A stretch of 64,000 bases of DNA, from positions 61,463 to 125,462 of the forward strand of contig DATLLJ010000072.1 of the NCBI GenBank assembly GCA_035537875.1, in the 5' to 3' direction. The position numbers and the translations under genes are program-made. Under the pieces are notes generated by a model. The model searched no databases. It was not told the origin of the DNA and worked only from the letters and a program-made list of their open reading frames with translations. This DNA comes from DATLLJ01 sp035537875. Its GTDB lineage: Bacteria > Acidobacteriota > Vicinamibacteria > Vicinamibacterales > CAVVIG01. This document shows positions 16,479 to 23,212 of this stretch, piece by piece (position 1 is the stretch's first letter; the number at the start of each line of letters is the position of its first letter).

Positions 16479-17621
16479 GTGCAGCGCCGTTACCTGCTGG
16501 GCGGATACCTGTTGCTGGCGGTTATCGCCAGCCTCCAACAGTGGTGGCTGGTTCGGCCGGGCGATCCGTACACGCATTACAACAACTACGTCATCTTCCG
16601 ACAGTCGTTCTATCATCTCATCGGGCAGCAGGACCTCTACGTCGAGCGGCTGGGGGAACATTGGGATTTCTTCAGGTACAGCCCGTCGTTCGCGCTCGCT
16701 TTCGGGGCCGTGGCCTGGATGCCCGACGTGATCGGATTGCTCCTCTGGAATGCGCTCAACGCCGTGACGCTGTATCTCGCGTGGGTGACTCTCCCTGTAC
16801 GGTCGGAACGGATGAAGCTCGCGGCGGGGTGGTTCGTCGCCATCGAGCTGATGACAGCGCTTCAGAATGCCCAGAGCAACGCGTTGATCGCCGGCCTGCT
16901 GATTCTGGCGTTCAACTCGCTGGAACGAAAACGCATCGCCCAGGCGACGCTGCTGATCGTTGCCGCCGCGTTCATCAAGGTGTTCGGCCTGGTCGCGCTC
17001 GCGTTGGGCATCTTCTATCCCGGGAAGAAGAAGTTCGTCCTGTCCGCGGCCCTCTGGGCGACGGCTCTCGCGCTCCTTCCCCTCATCGTCGTATCACCTG
17101 AGCAACTGGTTCGCCTGTACGGGAGCTGGGGGAGGCTTCTGGCAACCGACTACGCGGGCTCGACCGGGCTGTCCTTGATGGCCTGGCTGCAGACATGGTT
17201 CGGCATCGACGCGCCCAAACGCGTCGTGGCGCTCGTCGGCCTGGCCATTCTCGTCCTGCCGCTCTCCTTTGTCCGACGGTACGACGACTTGCCCTTCCGT
17301 CTGCTCTTCCTCTGCGACATCCTGATCTGGGTCGTCATCTTCAATCACAAGGCGGAATCCTCGTCGTACATCATCGCCGTCTCCGGCGTTGCGCTCTGGT
17401 TCTTCGCACGGGAAACCAGCCGCCTCGATACGCTGCTGCTGGTGTTGACGTTCGTCTTCACCACGTTGTCGCCGACGGACGTGTTCCCGCGGTCGGTGTC
17501 GGCCGCCTTCTTCGTGCCGTACGTCATCAAGGTGGTTCCTTGTGTGCTGATCTGGGCGAAAATCACGTTCGACCTCGTATCTCGATATACTGCTGATGCA
17601 CGTCCCCAGTTTGCGTCGTGA
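16479..17621 (+). CDS. GT87 (DUF2029)-type membrane glycosyltransferase
   Basis: The 380-residue protein starts at GTG 16479 and has about nine hydrophobic segments. The first periplasmic loop carries NNYVIFRQSFYHLI and DLYVERL, followed by FRYSPSFALAF, the usual GT87 pattern of an aromatic-rich loop after helix 1. The family transfers mannose or other sugars from polyprenyl phosphates to extracytoplasmic acceptors, as in mycobacterial PimE. Unlike the paralogue at 12-13.7 kb it has no C-terminal soluble domain. A third relative is encoded at 47.1 kb. Confidence 0.8.
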   Translation: MQRRYLLGGYLLLAVIASLQQWWLVRPGDPYTHYNNYVIFRQSFYHLIGQQDLYVERLGEHWDFFRYSPSFALAFGAVAWMPDVIGLLLWNALNAVTLYLAWVTLPVRSERMKLAAGWFVAIELMTALQNAQSNALIAGLLILAFNSLERKRIAQATLLIVAAAFIKVFGLVALALGIFYPGKKKFVLSAALWATALALLPLIVVSPEQLVRLYGSWGRLLATDYAGSTGLSLMAWLQTWFGIDAPKRVVALVGLAILVLPLSFVRRYDDLPFRLLFLCDILIWVVIFNHKAESSSYIIAVSGVALWFFARETSRLDTLLLVLTFVFTTLSPTDVFPRSVSAAFFVPYVIKVVPCVLIWAKITFDLVSRYTADARPQFAS

Positions 17622-17657
17622 CGGCAGCCGAATCGTCGGCGAACGATCGAGGAGGCC

Positions 17658-18338
17658 ATGAGACGAATACTGACCAATGCCCTGATGCTCGGCGCCGTGC
17701 TGGGAGGGCCGTCGGTCGCCGCCGCGCAATCGCGGAATCTGCTCGCAGAGATGCAGGGATATGCGACGGCGCTCGGTGTGGCGTGCGAACATTGCCACAC
17801 GGCCCCCGCCGGCAGCGCGGAGCCCCAGCCCAAGAAGGACATCGCGCGTCAGATGATTGCCATGACTCGCGACTTGAACACGAGGGTTCAGCTGGCGACT
17901 GGAAAGCCGCCGAACGAAGCCACGCGGGTCGAGTGTGCCACCTGTCATCGCGGCGTCACCATTCCGAAACCTCTCGGCCAGGTGATTGCGCAGACGCTGC
18001 AGCAGCGGGGATTTGAGGCGGCGGAGGCGCAGTACCGCGATCTGCGCGCACGTTACTTCGGGCGCGCCAGCTACGACTTCACGGAAGACGAGTTGGTCAA
18101 CATCGCGCGTCCGCTGACCTCGCTTCGTCCCGACGAAGCCATCCGCCTGCTCGAATTGAACATCGAGTTCAACCCGCGCTCGGCGAAGAGTTACGCGCTC
18201 ATGGGATTCGCCTACACACGGAAGTTCGACGACGAGTCGGCGATCGCCAGCCTCGAGAAGGCGGTGGAGCTCGAGCCGGAAAACGGCGAGTTCCAGGGCC
18301 AGCTGACGCAGCTGAAGATGTTCCGCCGAAAGCGATAG
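17658..18338 (+). CDS. Dihaem c-type cytochrome of the reaction-centre cytochrome family, with TPR tail
   Basis: The 226-residue protein has a signal peptide (to AAAQ) and two CXXCH sites, CEHCH (43-47) and CATCH (93-97), separated by the helix DIARQMIAMTRDLN that supplies a Met ligand in the photosynthetic reaction-centre cytochrome family. No reaction-centre genes are present. In non-phototrophic Acidobacteria this domain occurs as a free periplasmic electron carrier. The C-terminal third (about 155-220) has TPR-like helices (LGFAYTRKFDD, AIASLEKAVELEPENG-type). A strong GAGGAGG Shine-Dalgarno lies just before the ATG. It leads a three-gene operon with the methyltransferase and DUF4159 genes. 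Confidence 0.88.
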   Translation: MRRILTNALMLGAVLGGPSVAAAQSRNLLAEMQGYATALGVACEHCHTAPAGSAEPQPKKDIARQMIAMTRDLNTRVQLATGKPPNEATRVECATCHRGVTIPKPLGQVIAQTLQQRGFEAAEAQYRDLRARYFGRASYDFTEDELVNIARPLTSLRPDEAIRLLELNIEFNPRSAKSYALMGFAYTRKFDDESAIASLEKAVELEPENGEFQGQLTQLKMFRRKR

Positions 18339-18354
18339 CGGAGGAGGTGGCCCG

Positions 18355-18885
18355 ATGTCGCCGCGTGTCGCAGTGATTCTGGCGCTGTCGTTCGCTGCCG
18401 TCGCGGAGGGTCAGCAGCCGAAACGTACGCCGGACATTCATTTCGCTCCCACGGCCCCAGAGGTCGTGATGGGCATGCTGAAGCTGGCCCGCGTGACCGC
18501 GAGCGACGTAGTTTACGACCTCGGTTCCGGTGACGGGCGGATCGTGATTGCCGCGGCCGAGAACTACGGGGCTCGCGGCGTCGGGATCGAAATCGATCCC
18601 AAGCTCGTCGCCGAAGCGAAGCGAAGCGCCGAGCGGGCGGGCGTCGCCGATCGCGTCACGTTTCTCGAGGGCGACATGTTCGAGGCGGACATCTCGGAGG
18701 CGACGGTCGTGACGCTCTATCTGCTGGAGCAGATCAACGAGAGGCTGCGTCCAAAGCTCACGAAGGAGCTCCGGCCCGGCTCGCGTATCGTCTCGCACGT
18801 GTTTCGCATGGGAGACTGGCGTCCCGACGAGCAGATCGTCGTGGCCGGTCGAAATCTGCTGCTGTGGCGGCTCCCGGAGCGTTAA
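18355..18885 (+). CDS. Class I SAM methyltransferase with a signal-peptide-like N-terminus
   Basis: The 176-residue protein has a complete small Rossmann methyltransferase core: VVYDLGSGDGRIVIAAAE (motif I), GVGIEIDPKLV (motif II), RVTFLEGDMFEADI and ATVVTLYLLEQIN. It is preceded by a hydrophobic leader (VAVILALSFAAVAEGQQ) and a conserved linker. The DLGSGDGR class is related to small lysine and aminoglycoside methyltransferases. The leader suggests export, which is odd because SAM is cytoplasmic, so it may serve as a membrane anchor. It sits 16 bp after the cytochrome gene and overlaps the DUF4159 gene by one base. The substrate is unknown. Confidence 0.85.
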   Translation: MSPRVAVILALSFAAVAEGQQPKRTPDIHFAPTAPEVVMGMLKLARVTASDVVYDLGSGDGRIVIAAAENYGARGVGIEIDPKLVAEAKRSAERAGVADRVTFLEGDMFEADISEATVVTLYLLEQINERLRPKLTKELRPGSRIVSHVFRMGDWRPDEQIVVAGRNLLLWRLPER

Positions 18886-19649
18886 TGCGTAGTCCCTCTA
18901 GATGGCGCATGCGTCGCTGGCTGCTGATTGGCGTGGCCGTCGCCGCCGCAGTCGTAGCCGCGGAGGCGCAGTTTGGCGGTCGCGCCGCCAGGTACGCCAC
19001 CGATCTGGACTACGACGGCCGATTCACCTTCGTGCGACTCCGTTGGGGCGGGCGCGGCTTCGGACGGGGATTCGGCGACGCCTGGAATCACGACTACCCG
19101 CGAGCCGAACAGCACCTGGCGCTGTTGCTCAGGGACCTCACCTACATCGACGCGCGGACCGACGGCAGCCTGATCCTCACGCTGGACGATCCGAGGCTGT
19201 TCAAGTATCCAATCGCGTACATGTGGGAGCCGGGTTTCTGGGTGCTCACCGATGAGGAAGCGCTGCGCTTCCGTGAATACCTCGAAAAGGGGGGCTTTGC
19301 GATTTTCGATGACTTCGAGGGCGCGCAGTGGAACAACTACGAACAGCAGATGCGGCGCGTGCTGCCGAACGGACAATTCGTCAAGCTCGACGCCTCACAT
19401 CCGGTCTTCGACAGCTTCTTCCGCATGAAGACCATAGAGTTTCCTCACCCGATGTATGGGATTCTGCCAACCTACTACGGGATCTTCGAAGACAACGATC
19501 CGTCGAAGCGGTTGATGGTCATCGCCAATCACGACCACGATGTGGCCGAGTACTGGGAGTTTTCAGGGGAAGGTATTTTTCCCGTGGATACGTCCAACGA
19601 GGCGTACAAGCTCGGCATCAACTACATGATGTACGGCTTGATGCGCTAG
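18885..19649 (+). CDS. DUF4159 domain protein, exported
   Basis: Translation from ATG 18885 (overlapping the previous stop as TAATG) gives 254 residues with a basic, hydrophobic leader (WLLIGVAVAAAVVAAEAQ). The body matches DUF4159: FTFVRLRWGG, DYPRAEQHLALLLRDLTYID, a GFWVLTDEEALRFREYLEKG element and FDDFEGAQWNNYEQQM. The domain has a glutamine-amidotransferase-like/flavodoxin-like fold and is common in Acidobacteria and Bacteroidetes. Its function is unknown. The gene order cytochrome c, methyltransferase, DUF4159 suggests a joint envelope process. Confidence 0.85.
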   Translation: MRSPSRWRMRRWLLIGVAVAAAVVAAEAQFGGRAARYATDLDYDGRFTFVRLRWGGRGFGRGFGDAWNHDYPRAEQHLALLLRDLTYIDARTDGSLILTLDDPRLFKYPIAYMWEPGFWVLTDEEALRFREYLEKGGFAIFDDFEGAQWNNYEQQMRRVLPNGQFVKLDASHPVFDSFFRMKTIEFPHPMYGILPTYYGIFEDNDPSKRLMVIANHDHDVAEYWEFSGEGIFPVDTSNEAYKLGINYMMYGLMR

Positions 19650-19730
19650 ATCCGGGACAAGTCGTGTCCGGCTTGACCAGTCACCTGTAGCGTTCCGGCT
19701 TCAGCCACGACCTGTGCCTCAGCCGGAGCT

Positions 19731-19943
19731 CTACAGCACCCACCCATGCGGTCCGGTCCAGCCTTCAGCCGTAATCTCGTCAATCACGTCGTGCTGGCGC
19801 TTCGTCAAGTCCTGCGAATCCGAAAAGTGTTCGACGTGCTCGGCGCCGTCAGGCGTGACGATGCGCAGCTCATAGCCACCTGTTGACATCTGTTGTGCTT
19901 CGCAGCGGAGGTAGTTTCCGCCGCGCTCAAACCACCAGAACAC
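19731..19943 (-). CDS. Small conserved-looking hypothetical protein (70 aa)
   Basis: A GTG at 19943 starts a 70-residue product beginning FWWFERGGNYLRCEAQ and containing GGYELRIVTPDGAEHVEHF and a C-terminal helix ending GWTGPHGW. The compact alternation of strands and one helix looks like a genuine small domain. It begins one base after the stop of the upstream 63-residue gene, so the two are probably co-translated. I do not know its function. Confidence 0.6.
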   Translation of the reverse strand: MFWWFERGGNYLRCEAQQMSTGGYELRIVTPDGAEHVEHFSDSQDLTKRQHDVIDEITAEGWTGPHGWVL

Positions 19944-19944
19944 G

Positions 19945-20136
19945 TTAGCCCCCTTTTCTGTGCAACTCGTTGTAGGCGTAGTCGTCGCCGTGCATCGCGT
20001 CCCGCTCGATCGCCAGCAACAGCTGGTGGAACTGCCTTCGGACGCGCTGTTCCGCCGACCCGTGGTCGAGATTGTCGAGGGCGCGTTCCAGACTGCGCAG
20101 CGCCCAATCCAGCGTGACTTTCGGATGCTGTTCCAT
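19945..20136 (-). CDS. Small acidic helical protein (63 aa)
   Basis: The product (MEQHPKVTLDWALRSLERAL...) is predicted to be all helical with a D-N-L-D-H-G-S-A-E-Q-R-V-R-R-Q-F-H-Q-L-L core and a CAMP-like acidic/basic mix. It has an ATG start and is followed after one base by the 70-residue gene. No family is recognised. A two-gene cassette of small cytoplasmic partners is plausible but unproven. Confidence 0.6.
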   Translation of the reverse strand: MEQHPKVTLDWALRSLERALDNLDHGSAEQRVRRQFHQLLLAIERDAMHGDDYAYNELHRKGG

Positions 20137-20433
20137 GTCCGTACCTCATGCATCACCAAGTTCTATGCCCGACCATGCCTGCACGGCCTCGCACGTCCTC
20201 GCATCGGTGGGGTGTTGGCAGACGGGACACGCGTGGACAATTTCAGTAGACACACCTCATCTTGGAGGTTGGGGGGCGTACGCAGAGAGGCGTCAACGTG
20301 TATGCGAAACAGACAAACGCGTGACAGAGCCGTAGGCGAGGCGGAAAGGTTACCTCAATGGTTTCAGCTCTTTATCGCGCATGACTGGGGAGAGGTCCCT
20401 GGCGGCGCTGTTCTTGGATGGTTATACGCCGGC

Positions 20434-20832
20434 ATGTCACGCATTCTCATGGTCAGCCAGGACATCGTCGGCATGCTCGACGTGCTCGATGTCCTGACCG
20501 CCGCGGGGCATAACGTGAGCGGGGCGGCGAGCTTCGACGAAGCCTCGCGTCTGCTCACCAGTTGCTCACCAGATCTCGTCATTGCCGACGAACGGTTGGG
20601 AGAGTTCAATGGCCTGCACATCATCGTGCGGGCGCGCGTCGAGAATCCCGAGGTCGGCGCAATCGTCACGACGACTGTTCGAAATCGCGGACTCGAATCC
20701 GACGCCCGGAGGCTGAACGTCGAGTGCGTGGTGAAGCCGACGGATCCCGCTGGTTGGATCGCGTCGGTCTGGCGAACGCTCCACGGGGAGCGATCGGGCG
20801 AGTACTTGACGCCTGAGGTGATCAGATACTGA
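20434..20832 (+). CDS. Stand-alone receiver-like protein (132 aa)
   Basis: The product starts MSRILMVSQDIVGMLDVLDV and has the beta/alpha order of a CheY-like receiver. The phospho-acceptor position is kept (LVIADERLGEFNGLHI) and the distal Lys is present (VVKPTDP). The N-terminal acidic pair is reduced to S-Q-D, so metal binding may be weak. No output domain follows. It shares the unusual R-L-G-x-x-N-G-L-H motif with the receiver-like protein at 21.5-21.9 kb, marking the two as paralogues. It is probably a single-domain regulator. The ATG at 20434 is the only start that gives a full receiver. Confidence 0.7.
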   Translation: MSRILMVSQDIVGMLDVLDVLTAAGHNVSGAASFDEASRLLTSCSPDLVIADERLGEFNGLHIIVRARVENPEVGAIVTTTVRNRGLESDARRLNVECVVKPTDPAGWIASVWRTLHGERSGEYLTPEVIRY

Positions 20833-20850
20833 CGCAATCCGAACGAGCTG

Positions 20851-21141
20851 TCAGTCGCCCTTCTGCGCCGGCGGCTGCCGGTTGGCTTCCCACCACCAGC
20901 GACTCGCCGCGACCAACGCGAGACCGAAGGCGCCGCGGCGCAGCCACCGGGAGCCGTTGGAGGGTTCGGGTGTCACCGGAGTGACCTTCGTTGCCGAAGG
21001 GGGGCGACGATGGGCGCGGCGTTCTTCGGCTGGCACCCAACGTGTGAGATACACGAAGGCTTCCGATAGGCAAACCGGGCACTCCTGTTGCTCGTGAATC
21101 TCCTCACAGTCCAGACACAAGCGAGCCGTGCGCAGCTGCAT
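20851..21141 (-). CDS. Small zinc-ribbon protein with C-terminal membrane helix
   Basis: The 96-residue product has two Cys pairs near the N-terminus (C-L-D-C and C-P-V-C, about residues 9-24), forming a zinc ribbon. A Pro/Thr-rich linker follows, then a hydrophobic stretch (GAFGLALVAASRWWW). This tail-anchored arrangement is seen in small bacterial zinc-ribbon membrane proteins of unknown role. It is convergent with the receiver-like gene and belongs to the cluster of very small regulators at 19.7-23.2 kb. Confidence 0.65.
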   Translation of the reverse strand: MQLRTARLCLDCEEIHEQQECPVCLSEAFVYLTRWVPAEERRAHRRPPSATKVTPVTPEPSNGSRWLRRGAFGLALVAASRWWWEANRQPPAQKGD

Positions 21142-21249
21142 GTCGCTACAACTCCATTTTCAGTCTCGCGTACACGACGACCGTACAACACACGTCGTCG
21201 TGTCCACGAGAACTCATCACCGACTGGCCGCCCCCGGGTGAGAGACGTC

Positions 21250-21414
21250 TCAGAACGATGAATCGGGAGGACTGGCTCGCTGTTGCGCTCGCCACTGGTC
21301 GCTGAGCGTGCCGAGATCGACCTTCCCGCTCCCGCGGCGATGGCTGAATCGAAGCAGACCGAAGACCGCAAGCGCGACGCAGGCCACGCCGACGAGGAGA
21401 CCCAGAGCTGACAT
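21250..21414 (-). CDS. Small single-span membrane protein (54 aa)
   Basis: From ATG 21414 the product is MSALGLLVGVACVALAVFGL followed by a basic stop-transfer segment (RFSHRRG) and a short polar tail. One membrane helix is obvious. The coding potential is modest because the gene is so short. It lies between the zinc-ribbon protein and the degenerate receiver, all on the same strand. Function unknown. Confidence 0.45.
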   Translation of the reverse strand: MSALGLLVGVACVALAVFGLLRFSHRRGSGKVDLGTLSDQWRAQQRASPPDSSF

Positions 21415-21473
21415 GGCTCCATGGTGTCCGATTGCGGCGGCGCGCGCAAGTTGACAACGCGGACGCGCGATGT

Positions 21474-21932
21474 TCAGGACGCTTCGGAGGCCAGATGGGA
21501 ATCCCAACAGCGACGGCCGCCGCGAAACAGCGCGCGTCGATCGAGCACTCTGGCATCTCGCCGATCGAACGGCGGGAGGACGCCGGTCAGGTACGACGCC
21601 AGCGTGATCGGCAACGACGCCGCTACTTCGTAGAAGGCGCCGGACCGCTGCGCTTCTCGGGCGAGACCCGGGTCGCGCTCGCTGCTGTAGACGATGGCGC
21701 GTGGCCCACTCGGGCCTGGCGACAGCAGATAGGCGAGGTGTAATCCGTTGTAGGCGCCGAGGCGGATGTTCGTGACGAGGAAACTAAAAGATCCGAGGCG
21801 CAGCCGCGCTCGTGCCGCTTCGAAATGGCCATAGCTCTCCACCTGACCGAGACGGCGCGCCGCGGATTGAAGAATGCCGCGCGCGAGGTCGTCGGGTTCG
21901 ACCAGCACGATGCACTGTTGGCTGGAGGGCAT
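21474..21932 (-). CDS. Degenerate receiver-like protein lacking the phospho-acceptor Asp
   Basis: From ATG 21932 the product has 152 residues. The receiver fold is recognisable (IVLVEPDDLARGILQSAARR at the start), but the phospho-acceptor Asp is replaced by Asn (FLVTNIRLGAYNGLH) and the distal Lys region reads FYEV instead of K-P. It is therefore expected not to be phosphorylated in the standard way. The R-L-G-x-x-N-G-L-H motif links it to the receiver at 20.4 kb. The C-terminal 30 residues are Arg-rich. It is transcribed divergently from the degenerate AAA+ protein. Confidence 0.65.
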   Translation of the reverse strand: MPSSQQCIVLVEPDDLARGILQSAARRLGQVESYGHFEAARARLRLGSFSFLVTNIRLGAYNGLHLAYLLSPGPSGPRAIVYSSERDPGLAREAQRSGAFYEVAASLPITLASYLTGVLPPFDRRDARVLDRRALFRGGRRCWDSHLASEAS

Positions 21933-22080
21933 TCGCGAAAGTAACGCGCAGCCTAGTCCGGTTTCCCCCCTGCTGCACGGAAAAATGTCGTTTGTTTTCA
22001 CAGATAATACACCCGCTTTGCGCAGAATATGCGTACGGTGTCTGCCCACCGACTAACATTCAGGTAAGATCGGCAGCGAT

Positions 22081-22533
22081 TTGTCTCCGACGAGCATGAC
22101 TTTGGCTTCTGACCAACCCGTTGACCACGATGCCGACTTTCGACTTTCCCCCCCTGTCGGCGACTGGTCGCTTCTGAGCGATCGACGTCCCAATGTGCTG
22201 GTCAGCGGACCGGGGGCGGCGGCGCACGCCTTCCTGCATGCGATGATTCCGTATCTCCAGTCGCCGGTACACAACCTGGCGTGCGGCGATCGGTTCGACC
22301 TTCCGCCGGGCGATGGAACGCTGATTCTCGAAGGTCTTGACTCGTTGGACAGCAGCCAGCAGGCGACGCTGCTTCGCTGGTTGGACGACCCGCAGCACGC
22401 CCGCACCCAGGTGATTTCCCTCACGCTGGCACCGCTCTACGATCGGGTGAAGCGCGCCACGTTTTCGAGCGCGCTGTATTACCGGCTGAACGTGATTTAC
22501 CTCGAAGTCGGGCCCGCACCTCCCGCCGCGTAA
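22081..22533 (+). CDS. Degenerate, truncated sigma-54-activator-like (NtrC AAA+) protein
   Basis: The product has about 150 residues from TTG 22081, or 145 from ATG 22096. It aligns with pieces of the NtrC-type AAA+ domain: a Walker-A-like VLVSGPGAAAHAFLHA without G-K-T/S, a Walker-B-like GTLILEGLDSLDSSQQATLL without D-E, and TFSSALYYRLNVIYLEV, matching the conserved F-R-x-D-L-Y-Y-R-L-N-V segment. The GAFTGA loop that contacts sigma-54 is missing, as are receiver and DNA-binding domains. ATP hydrolysis is unlikely. It may act as a dominant-negative or scaffold subunit, or be a relic. Confidence 0.6.
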   Translation: MSPTSMTLASDQPVDHDADFRLSPPVGDWSLLSDRRPNVLVSGPGAAAHAFLHAMIPYLQSPVHNLACGDRFDLPPGDGTLILEGLDSLDSSQQATLLRWLDDPQHARTQVISLTLAPLYDRVKRATFSSALYYRLNVIYLEVGPAPPAA

Positions 22534-22579
22534 GTCTTCCTCTGCGGCGACTTCTCCGCGCGCGCCCGATAGTTGGCCG

Positions 22580-23143
22580 TTAGCCGACGCCGACGGGTGC
22601 CGCTTGCAGACGCCGGCGCTGCAGGTTCTCGCGATAGTTGCCTTCGAGGTACTCCACCCCTTCGGCCGTGATCACCAGCATTGAATTGTCCGACCGGGAC
22701 ACGTGCTTCTTCTGGATCAGGAACCACAGGGTGAATTCGAGATGTTCCCGGGCCCTGCCGACGAGACCTTCGAGATCGAGCGGTGAAAGCGCAGGGCGAT
22801 CGGGCTCGGTGCGGCGACGGGTGTAGAGGACTTCGAGGATTGTCAGCCGCAGGTGCTGCTCGGCCTCGAAGTCGTTTTCGGATTTGACGCCGTTGGCCAC
22901 CAGGCGCCATCGGTCCTGACGCTGGCGGGAGTGGGTGACGTCGTATTGCGCGCGCCGCTCCGGATCGCTCAGCACGTGGTACGCCTCGCTCAACGTCCGG
23001 AACTGCGCGTCGTTCCCCGTCTCCGCGTTGTCCGGATGCAGCCGCTGGGCGAGCATGCGATACACCCGGTGGATCGTCTCGGGCTCCGCGTTCGGACTGA
23101 TCTGAAGAATCTCGTAGTAATCGACTGCCTGGTCCGTCGGCAT
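22580..23143 (-). CDS. J-domain (DnaJ-like) protein with helical C-terminal domain
   Basis: From ATG 23143 the protein has 187 residues. The J domain occupies about 8-70 (DYYEILQISPNAEPETIHRVYR, then the essential H-P-D at 36-38 and AQFRTLSEAYHVLSDPERRAQY). The H-P-D motif should stimulate a DnaK partner. The Gly/Phe region, zinc fingers and client-binding domains of DnaJ are absent. Instead residues about 90-187 look like a winged-helix or helical domain (HLRLTILEVLYTRRR, LEFTLWFLIQKKHV, MLVITAEGVEYLEGNY). This suggests a dedicated co-chaperone with a DNA- or protein-binding tail. Confidence 0.8.
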   Translation of the reverse strand: MPTDQAVDYYEILQISPNAEPETIHRVYRMLAQRLHPDNAETGNDAQFRTLSEAYHVLSDPERRAQYDVTHSRQRQDRWRLVANGVKSENDFEAEQHLRLTILEVLYTRRRTEPDRPALSPLDLEGLVGRAREHLEFTLWFLIQKKHVSRSDNSMLVITAEGVEYLEGNYRENLQRRRLQAAPVGVG

Positions 23144-23212
23144 GGGTCCGCCTCTCGCGACTGGAACCGTCGCACTCAACCTTATCGGTTCGTACCGCAG
23201 GGACCATGACCG

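Noticed and set aside
17658..18338. Evidence for phototrophy from the reaction-centre-type cytochrome
   Set aside because: No reaction-centre, bacteriochlorophyll or light-harvesting genes are in the window; the domain is widespread in non-phototrophic Acidobacteria.
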